From: Stachybotrys elegans
Lineage: Eukaryota; Ascomycota; Sordariomycetes; Hypocreales; Stachybotryaceae
Direction: 5' to 3'
NCBI GenBank assembly: GCA_020746835.1
Contig: JAGPNK010000007.1
Location: 558,001 to 622,000 of the forward strand
Length of the DNA: 64,000 bases
This document shows positions 1 through 11,697 of the stretch, piece after piece. The notes below the pieces were generated by a model, which was not told the origin of the DNA, did no database searches, and worked only from the letters and a program-made list of their open reading frames with translations. Position 1 is the first letter of the stretch, and every line of letters begins with the position of its first letter. The position numbers and the translations under genes are program-made.

Positions 1-196
1 TTCGCATTCTAATGCCTTTCGTTCTGTCGCATGATTAACCCGCATATATGGTCCCGCAAAATGTGCCAATGTAGTTCGTAAATGTCGCTTCGCAGGGAAG
101 AAGGAAAGACGGAAAGAAAGGAGGGGAAGGAAGAAGAAAAAAAGGGAAAGGAAAAAAATTCACAAGAAACTCTGGCAGAAGCAAGGTCAACTCCAC

Positions 197-3100
197 TCAG
201 CCCAGCCCCATAAACTCGTTCTGACGCAGGAAGCTCGTCGCCAGCTCGTCTCCTCCATGCTCTGCTGCTTCCATCCAGTGGACAGCTACACACATGAGTC
301 CAGGATCATTGCGTACATCGCCCTCCTTGCCTCCCGGGCCTCCTGCTTCTCCCATCGTGCCACCGCCTCCAAGCCCCCGCGTGCCTGCTCCCACGCCTCC
401 CACACTGCCCACACCAGGACCCGCCACGCCCATCCTGGCCCGGTCGTTGCGTCCGTACTTCTCCATGACGGTCTGCTTGAAAACCTCCCGCGGCTTCGAG
501 AGTGGGAGTGTCGTCCTCTCCACGAACTCGGGGTTGGATAGATAGAAGAGCGCCAGCTCTCGCTGCGCCGTGGGGAAGCCCTCCTTGGCCGTGATTGCCC
601 ACATCTTGCCCGCATCATCGAGCCTGTACGTCGTTGACGGGGGCGGCGGCGTCCCCGTAGCCGATGGCGTCGCGTCCAACGCTGCAGGAACCTCATTGGA
701 GCTCTTGCGCGTATGAGTGTGGGCAGCGATAACCTCGTCTGCCATCTCCACCATGGTTCTGCAGACCTCTGACTTGAGCTTCAGTGCAGCCAGGCCCGCA
801 TTCCAAAATGCCTTGCCTCGATCAGCCCTATCGAGGACTGAGGGCGAGACAAATGATGCGATGAGCTGCAAGTCGCGGAACAGTGCCTTGGGTCTGATGG
901 AAGCGTCCCGGAATAAGGCCTGTAGCTCATTTGTAATGGCATCTGTCGTGGCAGGGCTGCTTGACATGATGGACCGCGTCTCGGAGCTGGAATTCCGCGA
1001 CGGATGGATAAAGCCTAATGGTCCTAGGGAGGACTGCAGAGCCTGGGACCGGCGCTCCTTGACATTGTCGATGGTTCCCTCCAGCGGCGTCGGGCGGTTG
1101 CCGCCACTGCCATGCTCTTCGATGGCACTAGAGCCGGCATCTGACCGATTCCACCTAGATCGCTTCGTCCCGTTGGACATGAGCGAAGCGACCAGGAGAT
1201 GCTCCAGCTCGTGAAGCGCATTCAGCTTGGCGTACGGGTTCGGGTGGACAGTAAACATGGTCAAGAGGCGCTTGTAGGCCTTCTTGAAGGGGAATGTAGG
1301 GCCACCTTCTTTGACATCGGGGCCGTACCGCACCGTGCTCTCTTGGGTGGGTGTCTCGCGGCCAGTCGTGGAGGGTGGCTCTGACGCTTCCGACGCTCGC
1401 TCAGATCCTGTCTCGCCGGCGCCACGCAGATTGCCAAAGCTCTTCTTCTTTTCAATCACTCTTGGACGTGTCGAGCTTCTAGGAGTCTTCTCCTTCTTCT
1501 CGCTCTTCCGGCGTGCGCGTCTGTCAAGAGCGTCCTTCCGCTCGATGCACTCTTGACCAATCTTTTGGAACCAGCCATCTGTCTCTGAGCCCCGGCCTAA
1601 TACCTGCTTGCCCAGGTCAGAGAGGAGAAGGCTCGTCAGTGACTGCCTGAGCTCATTGAGAAATCGCGTCTTTTCATCGGTCAGGTGTTGCTGGAAGACG
1701 GTTTCATTGGATGACGCCGACGTGCCAGGGCGGCCCGTAGACACGCTCGAGGCAGATGGCAGGGTGGCATGATGAGGAGGTCCCGAGAATGTCGTTGACA
1801 AGTTCGTCAAGCTTGTGGTGGGCGAGTATGCCTTGGAAGCAGCGGAACCCGGGGACATGGGCTGGAATGGAGACCAGTATGTGCTGGCCGAGTCAGCCAT
1901 GTGACTCGGGGAAACCTTTTCAAAGTATTCCTGCCCGTCCAAGATGTCCGAAAGTGGCGCGCTTGATCTGGACATGCTGTGTCTCGCTGAGTCGAGCGAG
2001 TGCTGACTTCCGCTGTACGGTGTCAGGTTTCGAAGCTCCCGCGTCAGGGAGCCAGGGCGGCTCGAAGTTGATGCGAACCTCCTGTCACCATCGCTTATGA
2101 CGCTTGCCGCATCATCAGCCGCCCAAGAGTGCTCACGTTCGCGTGCTCTCATCCGGTCATAGACTATCTGATCCCTCTTGTACAGCGCGCTAGACCAGAG
2201 AACGGGTGCCTCACGGATGTTCTCGCCAACCAACTTCGAGATGCACTTGTCGACTTCGCAGCAGAAGCGGTGGATTCTTTCCTCTCCCTGGCAGAAGTTC
2301 TCGATGCCGTATTGCTGGAGCCACATGGAGGTCATCTCCGCCTGGTCATCGCTCAGCTTGTTGGGGCCACCCTGCTCGTCCGAAGCAGCCAAAAGATCCA
2401 TAATCTGCGATTCGGCCCGGTAGAGATAGGATGAAGTAGCGCTGCGCGACACATTGGCCCTTGATCGCTGGAAGGAGTTCCAGCGACGGGGCATGCCCAT
2501 GGTCCTCAGGGCCTGGCAGATGTCGCGGCTATGCGCGTATTCCTTGGAGTTGCGGACATCGGTCACGTACCACATCTTGTCGCGCATAGCCCTCACACGC
2601 TTCATCATACTCTCAATCAATCCTTCGTGCCTCTCCTGGCTTTGCTTCAGCCACACGAGCCATGCGTCATACTCCTCGATGGCTGACGCGGACCGACGAA
2701 TAGAGTCGCGTGGTCCACGGGAGAAGATGTTGATTAGAGCAGCAAACCCATTCTGGCGGAGAGATGGCGATGCGAGAGCATTGAGCTGGTTGAGGGTCTT
2801 CCAGTAGACATGAGATGATACAAAATCAGCTTGAGATTTGGACTGGGACGAAGCCGCCTTGAGCATCCTGATCAGCACAGGCTCGGGAGCATTGTCCTTT
2901 TCGGCCTGTGCGCTTTCCTGATCATCGTCCTTGGACGTGCTGTCTGTCGAAGGCTTGGAGTGGGAAGAAGTCCTCTTTCTGTAGGGGTTTCGGCTAGACA
3001 TGGTCTTCTCAGGGGTAATGATTTTGTTTTTGGACCGATACTTCTTGAGGCCTGTCGCGCGATTGCTGAACTGGGCCGATCCGCCGCCAGGGTCCAGATT

Positions 3101-5688
3101 GCGTGGAATCTCATAGTCTTCGACGAGTTTCAGAACGGAATCTCGGAGCTGGTGGTAGTCCTTATCGAGACCAGGCCCCGGGGCTTCCTCCTCTTCATCA
3201 GTATCGGTGCTGGAGGAGTTCTCTTCATCATCGAGCTCGTCATCTGGATCATACGTCATATGTGTCGACAGAGTCTTGCCATCTGGAGAAATGAACAAGA
3301 CGGCCCACCGCTCCGCACAAGGGTGACAAGTGCCGCGGACCACATCCGCACCGAGGTTTTGGCTCAGCTCATGTACAGCCAATCGGAGGCGGTAGCCGTC
3401 ATCCTCGTACTTGTTTAGACGTCTCTGCTCCTCCTGGTCCATGGCAGGTGGGGAGTAGCGTTGAGGCGTCATGTTGCCGGGATCGTCGTATATAGACTCC
3501 CGGGAGGTGGTGGCATCACTGAATACGGAAGAAGCACTGGTACTGATGATGGAGGCCGTCTCAAAGTTGGCTCTGGAGTTGGGCATGGGGATGGGCTGTG
3601 AGATGGCAGACATGCCAGAGATGGAGGCGGAACCGGACCGAATGCTGCCAGAGGTTGCCGAGCGTGGGCGCCGTTCGGGGAAGAGGGCATTTACCAAAGT
3701 AACCATGTCGGCAGGGCTGACGACCAGATAGGGATGAACCTCGACGGTTTCCCGGAGAGAGGTGATGGACCTTGCGGGCAGGAGCTTGGCGCCGGGAACC
3801 CTGGACTGGGAGCCTTGGAATCTAGCCAGGATGCTCTCGACGTGCCCCTTGATCTTGGGGGGAACATCTACGGGGACACAGGTTGCAGAGGGCTTACCAC
3901 TCCACATGCTGGAAACGTATTCGTGTGCTTTCATGGCGACCTTTTTGAGAATCTTCTCGCGAGCGTAGGGGGTGATGTGGTAGTCGGGCAGGAGGCCGTA
4001 GGATTCGGGGTGAATGATGACGCCCAGGAGGAAGACGAAGAACAAACAGCGCCATACCAGCCACCTAGAGGTGTTTTCAATGTACTTGTTGTCGAGCTTG
4101 CCGAGGACTGCGTTGCCGAGCTCCAGGAGGCCTTCAGGGATGCCGGTGGCATCCTCGTCGTCAACGAGCTCGAAAAGCTCGTTGACTGCTGACTCGTAGA
4201 AGTCCTTGGACGCCGCTTCGTCGGACTGGTTCCAGTCGGAAACGTTGAAGCGGGTGCCGTGCTGATCCTCGGCTCGGTCCAGGAGGAAGGCGCCAGAATC
4301 GAGAATCCTCATCAGGTACCACTCCATGTTGGACTTGCCGGACCAGTCTCGCATGGCTGTCCAAATGTTAAGGACGGAAATGAGGAAATGCTCACCCGTG
4401 GATTTCGGTTCCGATATCAGCCTAGCGAGCGCGGTGGCCCAAATGTCAGTGCGCCTCTGGTCCTCGGAGCTGTCTGGGCCTGCGGAGTTGGCAAAGCACG
4501 TATGGATCAATATGGAGAGGGGGTCGTGGCGCTGGAAGGACAGGAGGCGCTCGATGTCCGAGTTGAGGTTACGACCGGAAGCGCCTGAGTGGGATCGCGT
4601 GGCCGGGCGGCTGTGGAATGGGAGGACGGATTCGATGGGCTCCAGGCCCTTGTGGGAGTTGAGGAAGGCATTCAGCTCCGAACTACTCAGGGAACAGATC
4701 CTGGTGGCGAGGTAATCCGGGTTAGTGCGCAGCTGGGAGAGGAACTCGAGAAAGGTCTCCCTGGCGGAGGCGGAAATGTCATTGAGGAAAGGGGCGATGG
4801 CACCCGTGGATCCAGTTCCAATCACAGAGTTGGTCGGGGTATCCAAGCTCTCCGAGGATCCAAGGGCATGGGGGGAGAGGAGTTCCATATCGGGTTCGAG
4901 GAGGGCATAGCGCCGCATCTCGTCGCAGCTCTTACGGACATCGTGGATGGCGTTGAAGAGGGCGGCGAAGGCATCCTTGTCGTCCTTGCGGAAGTCGTCG
5001 ACGAGGTTCTTGTGGGCTATCTCACCGCACCGGGTGAGGCGGGCACTTAGGGCTGTAGAGATTAGACTCCTCTGGAGGCGGATACGCGTGTTGGCGCGCT
5101 TGCGCTCTTGGTACTTGGACAGGCGAACGAGGTGAGCGAGCTCCTCAAGGGTGGTGTTGTCGGCATCACGGGTCAGGTGCGGGTTGGTGTACAGAGAGAC
5201 GTCCTGGAGGAGGGTCTTGGGAAACGGCGAGGAGAGCTGGTCGCTGGGAGCGGGCGAGGGTGCGGCGGGGATGTCGGTGGGATGCTGCCGTGCCTGGGAG
5301 TTGGCTGGGGCGGTGGGTTGTGCCACGACGGGCTTTCTGGAGGAGACAGAAGAGGACGAGTGCTGGCGCTGGTGATGGTGGTGGTGAGCTAGGGACCTTC
5401 GGGAGCCATCTTCGTTGCGACGCAAAGGGAGGGCCTGTATCACGGCGTCGTTGCTCCGTGAGGGGCTACGAGACTGGTAGCGCCTGGGGCGCGGTAGTTC
5501 GACATGCTTGTCGGGGGAAGGGGTCGGTGATCTCGAGTCGGTGGTGACGGTCGGTGACACAGCTGTTGGGAGGAGAGAGGGAGTACAAGTCAGCATAAGC
5601 GCAGGCTTGTCGCACTGGTGGCGGGCAACGTACGCGGAGAGGACTGACTGCGAACTGGCGAGGAGTGGGAGCGTTGCATGGAGATCAT
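197..5688 (-). CDS. Large fungal protein of unknown function with C-terminal Sel1-like motifs
   Basis: Two exons, 5688-5634 and 5562-197, joined across a 71-nt intron (donor GTACGT, branch-like CTGAC, acceptor CAACAG), give 1806 residues. The start at 5688 yields MISMQRSHSSPV and then a Ser/Pro/Arg-rich disordered stretch; the open frame continuing upstream to 5932 is the intron plus leader read through. A folded helical block follows, containing a hydrophobic segment (FFVFLLGVIIHP) whose surroundings faintly recall RasGAP-type helices; this likeness is weak. Next come an acidic Asp/Glu run, several Ser-rich linkers, and a C-terminal part with Sel1-like patterns (AITAKEGFPTAQRELALFY and VAVHWMEAAEHGGDELA) separated by a glycine-rich insert. 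No catalytic motif was recognised. The gene is probably real because it is over 5 kb of open frame with a clean intron. It may be a scaffold or regulator in signalling or polarity, which is inference only. Confidence 0.85.
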
Positions 5689-5699
5689 AGTGCGCCCAT
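5685..5699 (-). promoter_or_regulatory. Four-codon uORF overlapping the start of the 1806-residue gene
   Basis: On the minus strand an ATG at 5699 opens MGAL and ends at a TGA (5687-5685) that shares the ATGA motif with the predicted main start at 5688. If the transcript begins upstream, ribosomes would finish the uORF exactly on the main start codon, the arrangement used for termination-reinitiation. The sequence overlap is direct; function is inferred. Confidence 0.45.
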
Positions 5700-6180
5700 G
5701 GACGGTGCGGCGGTTGGTTGGTTGGTGGTGTTGAAGTTTGAAGGCTGCGAGCAAAGCAGCTCGAGGAGGGTTGGACTTGGCTCAACCACAAGGTAGTAAT
5801 GGTACGTCTATTATCGTGGAGACGACAGCAGGGATAGAGAAAGGGGGGGCTCGTAAAGAGAAAAGAAGAAAAAAGGAGAAGACAAAAAAGAAGAAGAAAC
5901 AATAACACCGAGTCAAGAAAAGAAGCAACCAAGCAGGGAAGTGTTCCAAGATGGGCAGAGAACGTGTCGGCAGGTAGCTATCGTTGGGCAGTTATCGCGG
6001 GGTGGTTGGATGAGGAGTGGAGGGGGGCAGGCAGCCCAGGGTTTAGCAGTGGCGGAAGGGAAGCCCAGCGCCTGGAAAAGGTTCACTGTAGGTACCCGAG
6101 GGGATGAAGTGGAGGACGGGAGGAGAAGGAGGAGGAGCCTGGGCTGCGTGAGCAGTTGGTGCAGGTGGTTTTGTATATAC

Positions 6181-6204
6181 AAATAAAAATAAAAATAAAA
6201 ATTC
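6181..6204. repeat. (AAATA)n microsatellite
   Basis: About four copies of an AAATA/AAAAT unit lie in the upstream region of the large minus-strand gene. Confidence 0.8.
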
Positions 6205-6256
6205 ATACGAGCAGCAAACAGCTAAGCCAATACGGCAAGGCCACGAACGGAAGAGA

Positions 6257-6284
6257 TCTGGAGGAGGAGGAGGAGGAGGAGGCT
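6257..6284. repeat. (GGA)n microsatellite
   Basis: An uninterrupted GGA/GAG trinucleotide tract of about nine units. On the minus strand it reads as a pyrimidine tract. Confidence 0.8.
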
Positions 6285-6750
6285 GTTGACTAACTGACCA
6301 TTATCATTCTCACGGCACATGCATGAGGCCTTGGCTGGCCTGGTGCAGTTCCTGCTGTCGCACTGGAACCTGAAGAGGGCCAGCGGGGGAGCGACATGTA
6401 CAGGTACTAGGGTAGTGGCTGTACCTGGCCTGCAAGTCCCTGGGCGACGGGGCCGGTGGCGAGGCGGTACACGTCACTTGCGTACTTATCGTCTCACCCC
6501 AGCTACCTACTCACTAACAGTACAGTACAGGTACGATACATGGTCCCCTGGTCAACTCGGGTCGGGTCTTGCATGCAGCCCATCGCCGCGCATGCAGCAG
6601 CCAACACGCTTCGACTGGCCAGCCGCTGGGCGTTGCGCGCGCGCGCTGGCACTGGCGCTGGCCCTGCGAGAATCCGTGCTCATGCACTGCTGAGTTGTCC
6701 GATGCGCCGTCGAATCACTCCGATGGACGTGGATGGGTCCGCCGCCAGCT

Positions 6751-6860
6751 GGTCTGTCTGCGTCTGTCTGCGTCTGTCTGTGTCTATCTGCGTCTGTCTG
6801 TATCTGTCTGTCTGCCTGCCTGTCTGTCTGCCTGTCTGTCCTGTCCTGTCCTGTTCTGAC
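6751..6860. repeat. Imperfect (CTGT/CTGC)n tract
   Basis: Roughly 110 bases built from CTGT, CTGC and CGTCTGTCTG units, with a few CTATC interruptions, ending in repeated CTGTC. It is the longest simple repeat in the window. Apparent Cys/Leu/Val-rich open frames over it are repeat translations, not genes. Confidence 0.85.
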
Positions 6861-7456
6861 TGTCGGTCGTCTCCTCGTCCCCCTCGCGCGCAATTTATTT
6901 CCCTCCTCTTCCTCCGTGTGACTAATGTGAGTGAGGGAGAGTCTCCATCCAGTCAATGTGGCTTCCTTTCTTCCTCTTCTCCTGCTTTTCTCTTCTCCTT
7001 TCCCCTCCCTTTGACTCTCGACATCTCCTGGATGGAACCGGCCGTCGCTATCGTTGCAGCCGTCCCGTCCCATCCCATATGCCGTCTGTCGCTCAAGTGA
7101 GCAGCACAGACAGGCTTGGGGAGGCGAAAACGACACGCACCACCACACGGATGAGTCGCGTGTGTGTGCATACTTTGTTGCACAGCAAAGCGACGGGTGG
7201 CCATGTTTCGACGGCCACCTGACCCACCAGGAATCAACCTGCGCAATGAATGGGATGGCGAGACCGACAAGACGCATCCATGACCGTTCCTTAAGCCGCG
7301 AACCAACCAGCCAATCCCCAGACCGGATGGAGGGATGGGTGACTAGCACACTGCCTTACCTAGTTGGAAACATGATGGATGACTTGCTGAGCTGGCATGC
7401 ATGGCACTCCAATTTTCCTCTTTCCCATCTCACCTATCCTTGCCCTCCACGCGCAT

Positions 7457-7458
<2 letters not shown>

Positions 7459-7492
<34 letters not shown>
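7459..7492. repeat. (AC)n microsatellite
   Basis: About seventeen AC units, followed by a short imperfect CTCACAC extension. It is a likely polymorphic marker. Confidence 0.9.
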
Positions 7493-7498
<6 letters not shown>

Positions 7499-9523
7499 AC
7501 TCACAACATCCCCGGTACTTCCCAGTCAATCCCAGTCAATCCCGCCGCCGCCTTTCCAGCCGCCGCCCTCCTTACTCGTCCAATCCCCATCGTCCACGCC
7601 TTTGCGGTCTCTACCCTGGTCCCAAACCAGGCACTCGATGGGCATGAACTGGAGGGTACAAAGGACGGCGGACGGTGGACGCGGTGAAACACGGGCACCT
7701 ATTGTCGTGGTTACAAGCTGCAAGAGGTGCTCCATAGACACACATGCACGTAGGCACGCAGGCACGCAGGCAGGCATGTACTGTAGGCACATCGAGTCCG
7801 CAGCTGGCCTGCCAGCTCAACCCCCCTCCTCTCGGTTTCCAATCATCTTCCAGTCATCCATCAACCTAGCAGCACATCCTCCCACCATCTTCGCCATACC
7901 ATCATACCTCCCTCCAATCATAGACATGGGTGCCGTCTTGTCTCCTTCTACTGGATAACTCATGTCCTTCATGCTCCATCCAGTGCCCTTGCCTGTGTCT
8001 TTGGCCGTCTCCCGTTCTTGCTTCTGGCCGTACAAGGCGAAGGACATGGTAGTCCATTCCGCCCTTCTCTAAGTCCCCTCCTCTTCAACTCCGCTCCGTT
8101 CCTGTCTCTGCACACGCCTCCCCCATGCCCTTGACCACGTGCAACTTGGCAGCTGTACTCTGGATATAAGATGACGGGAGGATTGCAAATCGTGACATAC
8201 AGCTTTGTATCTAAACGTAGGTACACAACGAGGCTGAATCCCACCCAGTTCGCCGCGATGCATCTCACCTTTCCCATGGGGATATCCTGGTCTGGAAACC
8301 ACCCACTCCAGCCACGAGACATATTCTTACCTTGTTTCCACGGTCGCCTCGAGCATATATCCCGTTTTGGCACCCTACCCATTGTGGTCGCATTTCGTGT
8401 TTCTTGTGTATGATAGGCAGAATGCCTTTAAGTAATCTCAAGTGATCTCAAGTGATCAGTCTATCTATTCTTGGCATATGCCCCCATACTGTGCTTCTCT
8501 CATCAGAGCAACATTGGCAGTCTCTTCCTGCTTACGCCTGAGACAAATTGTTCCAGAGCTGACTTAGAAAGGTTTGTTCCAGCAGGGTATAGCCCGTTAG
8601 GGATTGCTCACTCAGGGCAAAGCACATAACTGGCACCTGCCCAAGGGTCTACCGGTATTCTCATGTCCTAGTAGATGTGCCGAGGAAAGGATTGTCATGA
8701 AAATTTGTGCACAATACATTGATTCCATGTCTTTACGACCTGTTGGACTCCAATATATATGATCATCCCCGTTAAACCATATATATCACTGGTGAAAATG
8801 CTTTTGGGTGATTCTTCAGTCCGGGACCTGGCCCAGAAGTTGACACCTCACAAGCAAGACAGGATGCAAGCCAACCCGAAACACAGTGCAATACCCCTGC
8901 CAAGCCAACCAAGAGGCGAGGGGAGAGAAATTTCGATATACGATTCTAGCCGAGAGAGACTAATATGCTTATATTGGGCCGTCTTCTAAATAATGTAAGT
9001 CAGGGTTGCGAGGTATAGGTTAGGTGCCAACAGGAACATGCTGTTGGGGACGCCCAAGTTTCTCGCATATAATGAGATCTTGAAGCCCCAGCACACCGGT
9101 AGTATATGACCTTGGAGACATTATAGCTGAGATTTTGCCAAACCGTGGTGTATCGAAGCCCACATGGTAATGAGAGGATACCCAAAGTTGTTTCAAAGAG
9201 CCCCGAGATAAACATATGTACTGAAATCATGCCCTTGACCGTGTGTAGACTCTCTGGATATATATACCCGAGCCCTGGTCGAGGATTTCTGAACAGACTC
9301 GCGCTGCCTAAGCCAATTGATCAGGCTGAAGGGACTACTGCAACATTCATAGCGATGCTTTCTGGAAGGCGTGTAGCCAAAGACCAACACTCAGTACGTG
9401 CCGTTGATCTGGGTCGATAGATGCGATGACGCATATTCTTGTGAAATGGGACAAATCATTCCTGCTCACCAGGTGCAAGGCGCGACGTGAGAAGGGATCA
9501 GCTGGTGCGCGAGAGCGAGCAGA

Positions 9524-9578
9524 ATGAGATACTGAGATACTGAGATGCTGAGATACTGAGATACTGAGACAATGAGGA
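9524..9578. repeat. Short tandem repeat of TGAGATAC-like units
   Basis: Five to six tandem copies of a TGAGATAC/TGAGATGC unit lie about 280 bases beyond the hapX stop codon, ending in a diverged TGAGACAA copy. Confidence 0.75.
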
Positions 9579-9858
9579 GAGAATGCAGATGCATTCATGA
9601 CGGCGAAACAAATAGGCATATCCGGATACAACCTCTGAGTTGGGGAACCCTTTGGCCAAAATTTTATTTTTAAAAGATCTATCCTGGTGAATATGCATCA
9701 TAATGGCCATCATGATGAGGTGAAACGATATGTGGCCAAGACGGAGAATATAACGAGTTGAGGTTGCATGAAGAGCTTTTATCGAGCAGAAAGTAATATG
9801 TACACGCCCCAAATACCAAAACTCGCCAGTCATTATCATTACATGCCTGCCTGGAAGC

Positions 9859-11697
9859 TCATGCTTCCCGCCCAAACCTCACATCGAAGTCCTTCAAGAC
9901 GCTCATGATGCTGGCAGCCTCGACCTCAATGTCCTGCCTGCCCCGCGGCGCCGCTTGCTGACCTCCTGTTGACGTAGCCCGCAGCTTAGGGAGCCACGAG
10001 CCGATATCGTCAGCCGCCTTTTCAAAGTTGCGATGGCTGGACAGCGTCTGGTACGCCTCGGCACAGCTGAGTCCGAGGCTGGGCAGGCTGGGGAGCGTAA
10101 TCTTCTCCTTCCTCGCCGTCGACTTGCAGCAGCCTCCGTCGGGACCCTTGCCGCCGCAGCAACCTCCACCACTGCTAGCACCGCCCTGCTCGCTGTCGAA
10201 TCGTGCCGCCATGAGTCTGCAGAAGAGGCCCGACTTAGGGTCCGCTTGGCACTGGGCGCATGTTCCGGGTCCGTTGGGCCCGCAGCTCCGTGACGTGGTC
10301 GGGGCCTGGGAACGCTTCTGGTTGCGGCGTGGAGGCAGCTTCACAGCACCATCTGCGGTGATTTCCATGGCCAGCGGCGGTGTGAAGACGTCTGACTCGG
10401 AGGGCGGTGGTGTTTGTACTTGCTGGGTAATGGGCGGAAGGGTATCGTGAGAGTTGATTACTGGGCCTGACATGGCAGCATCTGCGCACACACAGTAGGT
10501 GCCTTCCTTGCAGAACCCACACCCATCCTTGAGGGCCATGGAGTCGATGTGGGTGGACTGCGAAATGGGAAGGGGGTTGTGCAGGTCGGAGAGGGAGGGG
10601 ACGGAGGTCGTGGAGAAAACGGCGGGCATATCCGTTTCTGAAGAGTCCTGGCTTGGACGCTGTCTCTTCTCGTTATACGTAGGTGCCGTCGGCGAAAGGG
10701 GACGTTTCAAGCCCGACACCTGATCAAAGGATGCAAAAGTGGCCTCCAAACACTGACACGGCGACCCCATGCCACACTTGCCACACGATTTGTTAACGCT
10801 AGCAAGGACTTCCTCGGCGCAAGGGCAAGGCCCGTCGACTGAGCAGTTCCCACAGGTAAAGGCCTGATCCGACTGGTCGTCCAGGGTTTCGGCTGGGCTG
10901 ATGAGCTGAGAAATGGGCATGTTCTGCCCTGGCTGGTGCGGCGGCTGTTGTCCAGGTAGGGCGGTTGGGCTAAGCTGCTGGGATGGCCTATGTTGGCGAT
11001 CAAAGGACTGGTGTCTAGAGCGGGTGGCGTTGTCTTGCCGGTAGAAGGCGTCCTGGTTTTGCCTTCGCAGAGCCTCAGCCTCTGTTTCTGCCCGGATGCG
11101 CTCTTGCCGCTCCCTCTCGAGCATGTTCTCCAGCAGCGAGCATCGAGAGCGGAAGGACTGCAGGTCGAGCTCGAGGCCTCGTATCTTCTCCTTCAGCTCA
11201 AGCTCTGTATTTTCATAGCTGTGTCGCTGCTGGTCGAGCTGTTCCTCCAGCTCGCCAACCCGCGCGGCCCGGCGCTCGCGGAAGGCCCGCTGGGCGGCTC
11301 GGTTCTGGGCCTTGCGCTTCGTGGGCGGCGTATCGGTAGCAGGCTTGCGTCCGGGCTTCGGGCGCGGTGGTATAACCCATTCCTTGGACGTCATTGACAT
11401 CCGGGGTCCTTCCACGGCCGAGCCCTGCGGTGCGATGACAGTCGTGGCCATCTTGCCGATGGGCTGTGCAAGCGGACGCTGCGGGTCCGAAACAATCTGT
11501 GGAGGGGCAGTTCTAATGGATTTCGGGGCTGCCGCGGAGAGCGACAGCTGGTTTGTCTTGGGGTGCGGTGCGGAAGCCGAGGCGGGCGAGGACCGCGCAG
11601 CTGAGGATCGCGTGGTGGTGGTGGATGCAGTGCTTCCGGTTCGTTGGTGAGGAGGTGCAGGAGTTGGGGTTGGAGTTGGTGCGGGTGGAGCAGCCAT
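9859..11697 (-). CDS. hapX: HapX bZIP iron-homeostasis regulator
   Basis: A single-exon 612-residue protein. HapX binds the CCAAT-binding complex and represses iron-consuming genes, or activates uptake, in low iron; cysteine-rich regions sense iron status. Visible parts in order: the Hap4-like CBC-contact segment just before the basic region (about 105-122, KEWVIPPRPKPGRKP); basic region with NRAAQRAFRERR (132-143) and a coiled coil to about 215; four Cys-rich regions at about 282-293, 305-316, 393-404 and 472-493; an extra CCGG...GGCC cluster at 513-524; and the conserved C-terminus with LPSLPSLGLSCAEAY and a final SVLKDFDVRFG element. The ATG at 11697 was chosen because the upstream in-frame extension is not conserved-looking and the family starts with MAAP-like residues. 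It is divergent from COG2, with paired GATA sites upstream. All canonical HapX parts appear intact. Confidence 0.96.
   Translation of the reverse strand: MAAPPAPTPTPTPAPPHQRTGSTASTTTTRSSAARSSPASASAPHPKTNQLSLSAAAPKSIRTAPPQIVSDPQRPLAQPIGKMATTVIAPQGSAVEGPRMSMTSKEWVIPPRPKPGRKPATDTPPTKRKAQNRAAQRAFRERRAARVGELEEQLDQQRHSYENTELELKEKIRGLELDLQSFRSRCSLLENMLERERQERIRAETEAEALRRQNQDAFYRQDNATRSRHQSFDRQHRPSQQLSPTALPGQQPPHQPGQNMPISQLISPAETLDDQSDQAFTCGNCSVDGPCPCAEEVLASVNKSCGKCGMGSPCQCLEATFASFDQVSGLKRPLSPTAPTYNEKRQRPSQDSSETDMPAVFSTTSVPSLSDLHNPLPISQSTHIDSMALKDGCGFCKEGTYCVCADAAMSGPVINSHDTLPPITQQVQTPPPSESDVFTPPLAMEITADGAVKLPPRRNQKRSQAPTTSRSCGPNGPGTCAQCQADPKSGLFCRLMAARFDSEQGGASSGGGCCGGKGPDGGCCKSTARKEKITLPSLPSLGLSCAEAYQTLSSHRNFEKAADDIGSWLPKLRATSTGGQQAAPRGRQDIEVEAASIMSVLKDFDVRFGREA

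Larger units (their letters stand above)
5700..9858. other. 4.2 kb gene-free region with simple repeats
   Basis: No credible coding region is visible on either strand. The part next to 5.7-5.93 kb is pyrimidine-rich on the minus strand, as expected for the leader of the upstream gene. It holds several microsatellites (listed separately) and otherwise ordinary sequence up to the 3' end of hapX. Short open frames here have repetitive or low-complexity translations. Confidence 0.6.

Noticed and set aside
5563..5932. Reading the large protein from an upstream codon at 5932, giving a Leu/Phe-rich N-terminus
   Set aside because: The apparent hydrophobic start is the pyrimidine-rich leader plus the 71-nt intron (5633-5563) read through; splice signals and the 5688 ATG fit better.
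7459..7492. CRISPR-like or satellite array
   Set aside because: It is a plain (AC)n microsatellite; no spaced repeats occur anywhere in the window, and CRISPR is not expected in a fungal nucleus.
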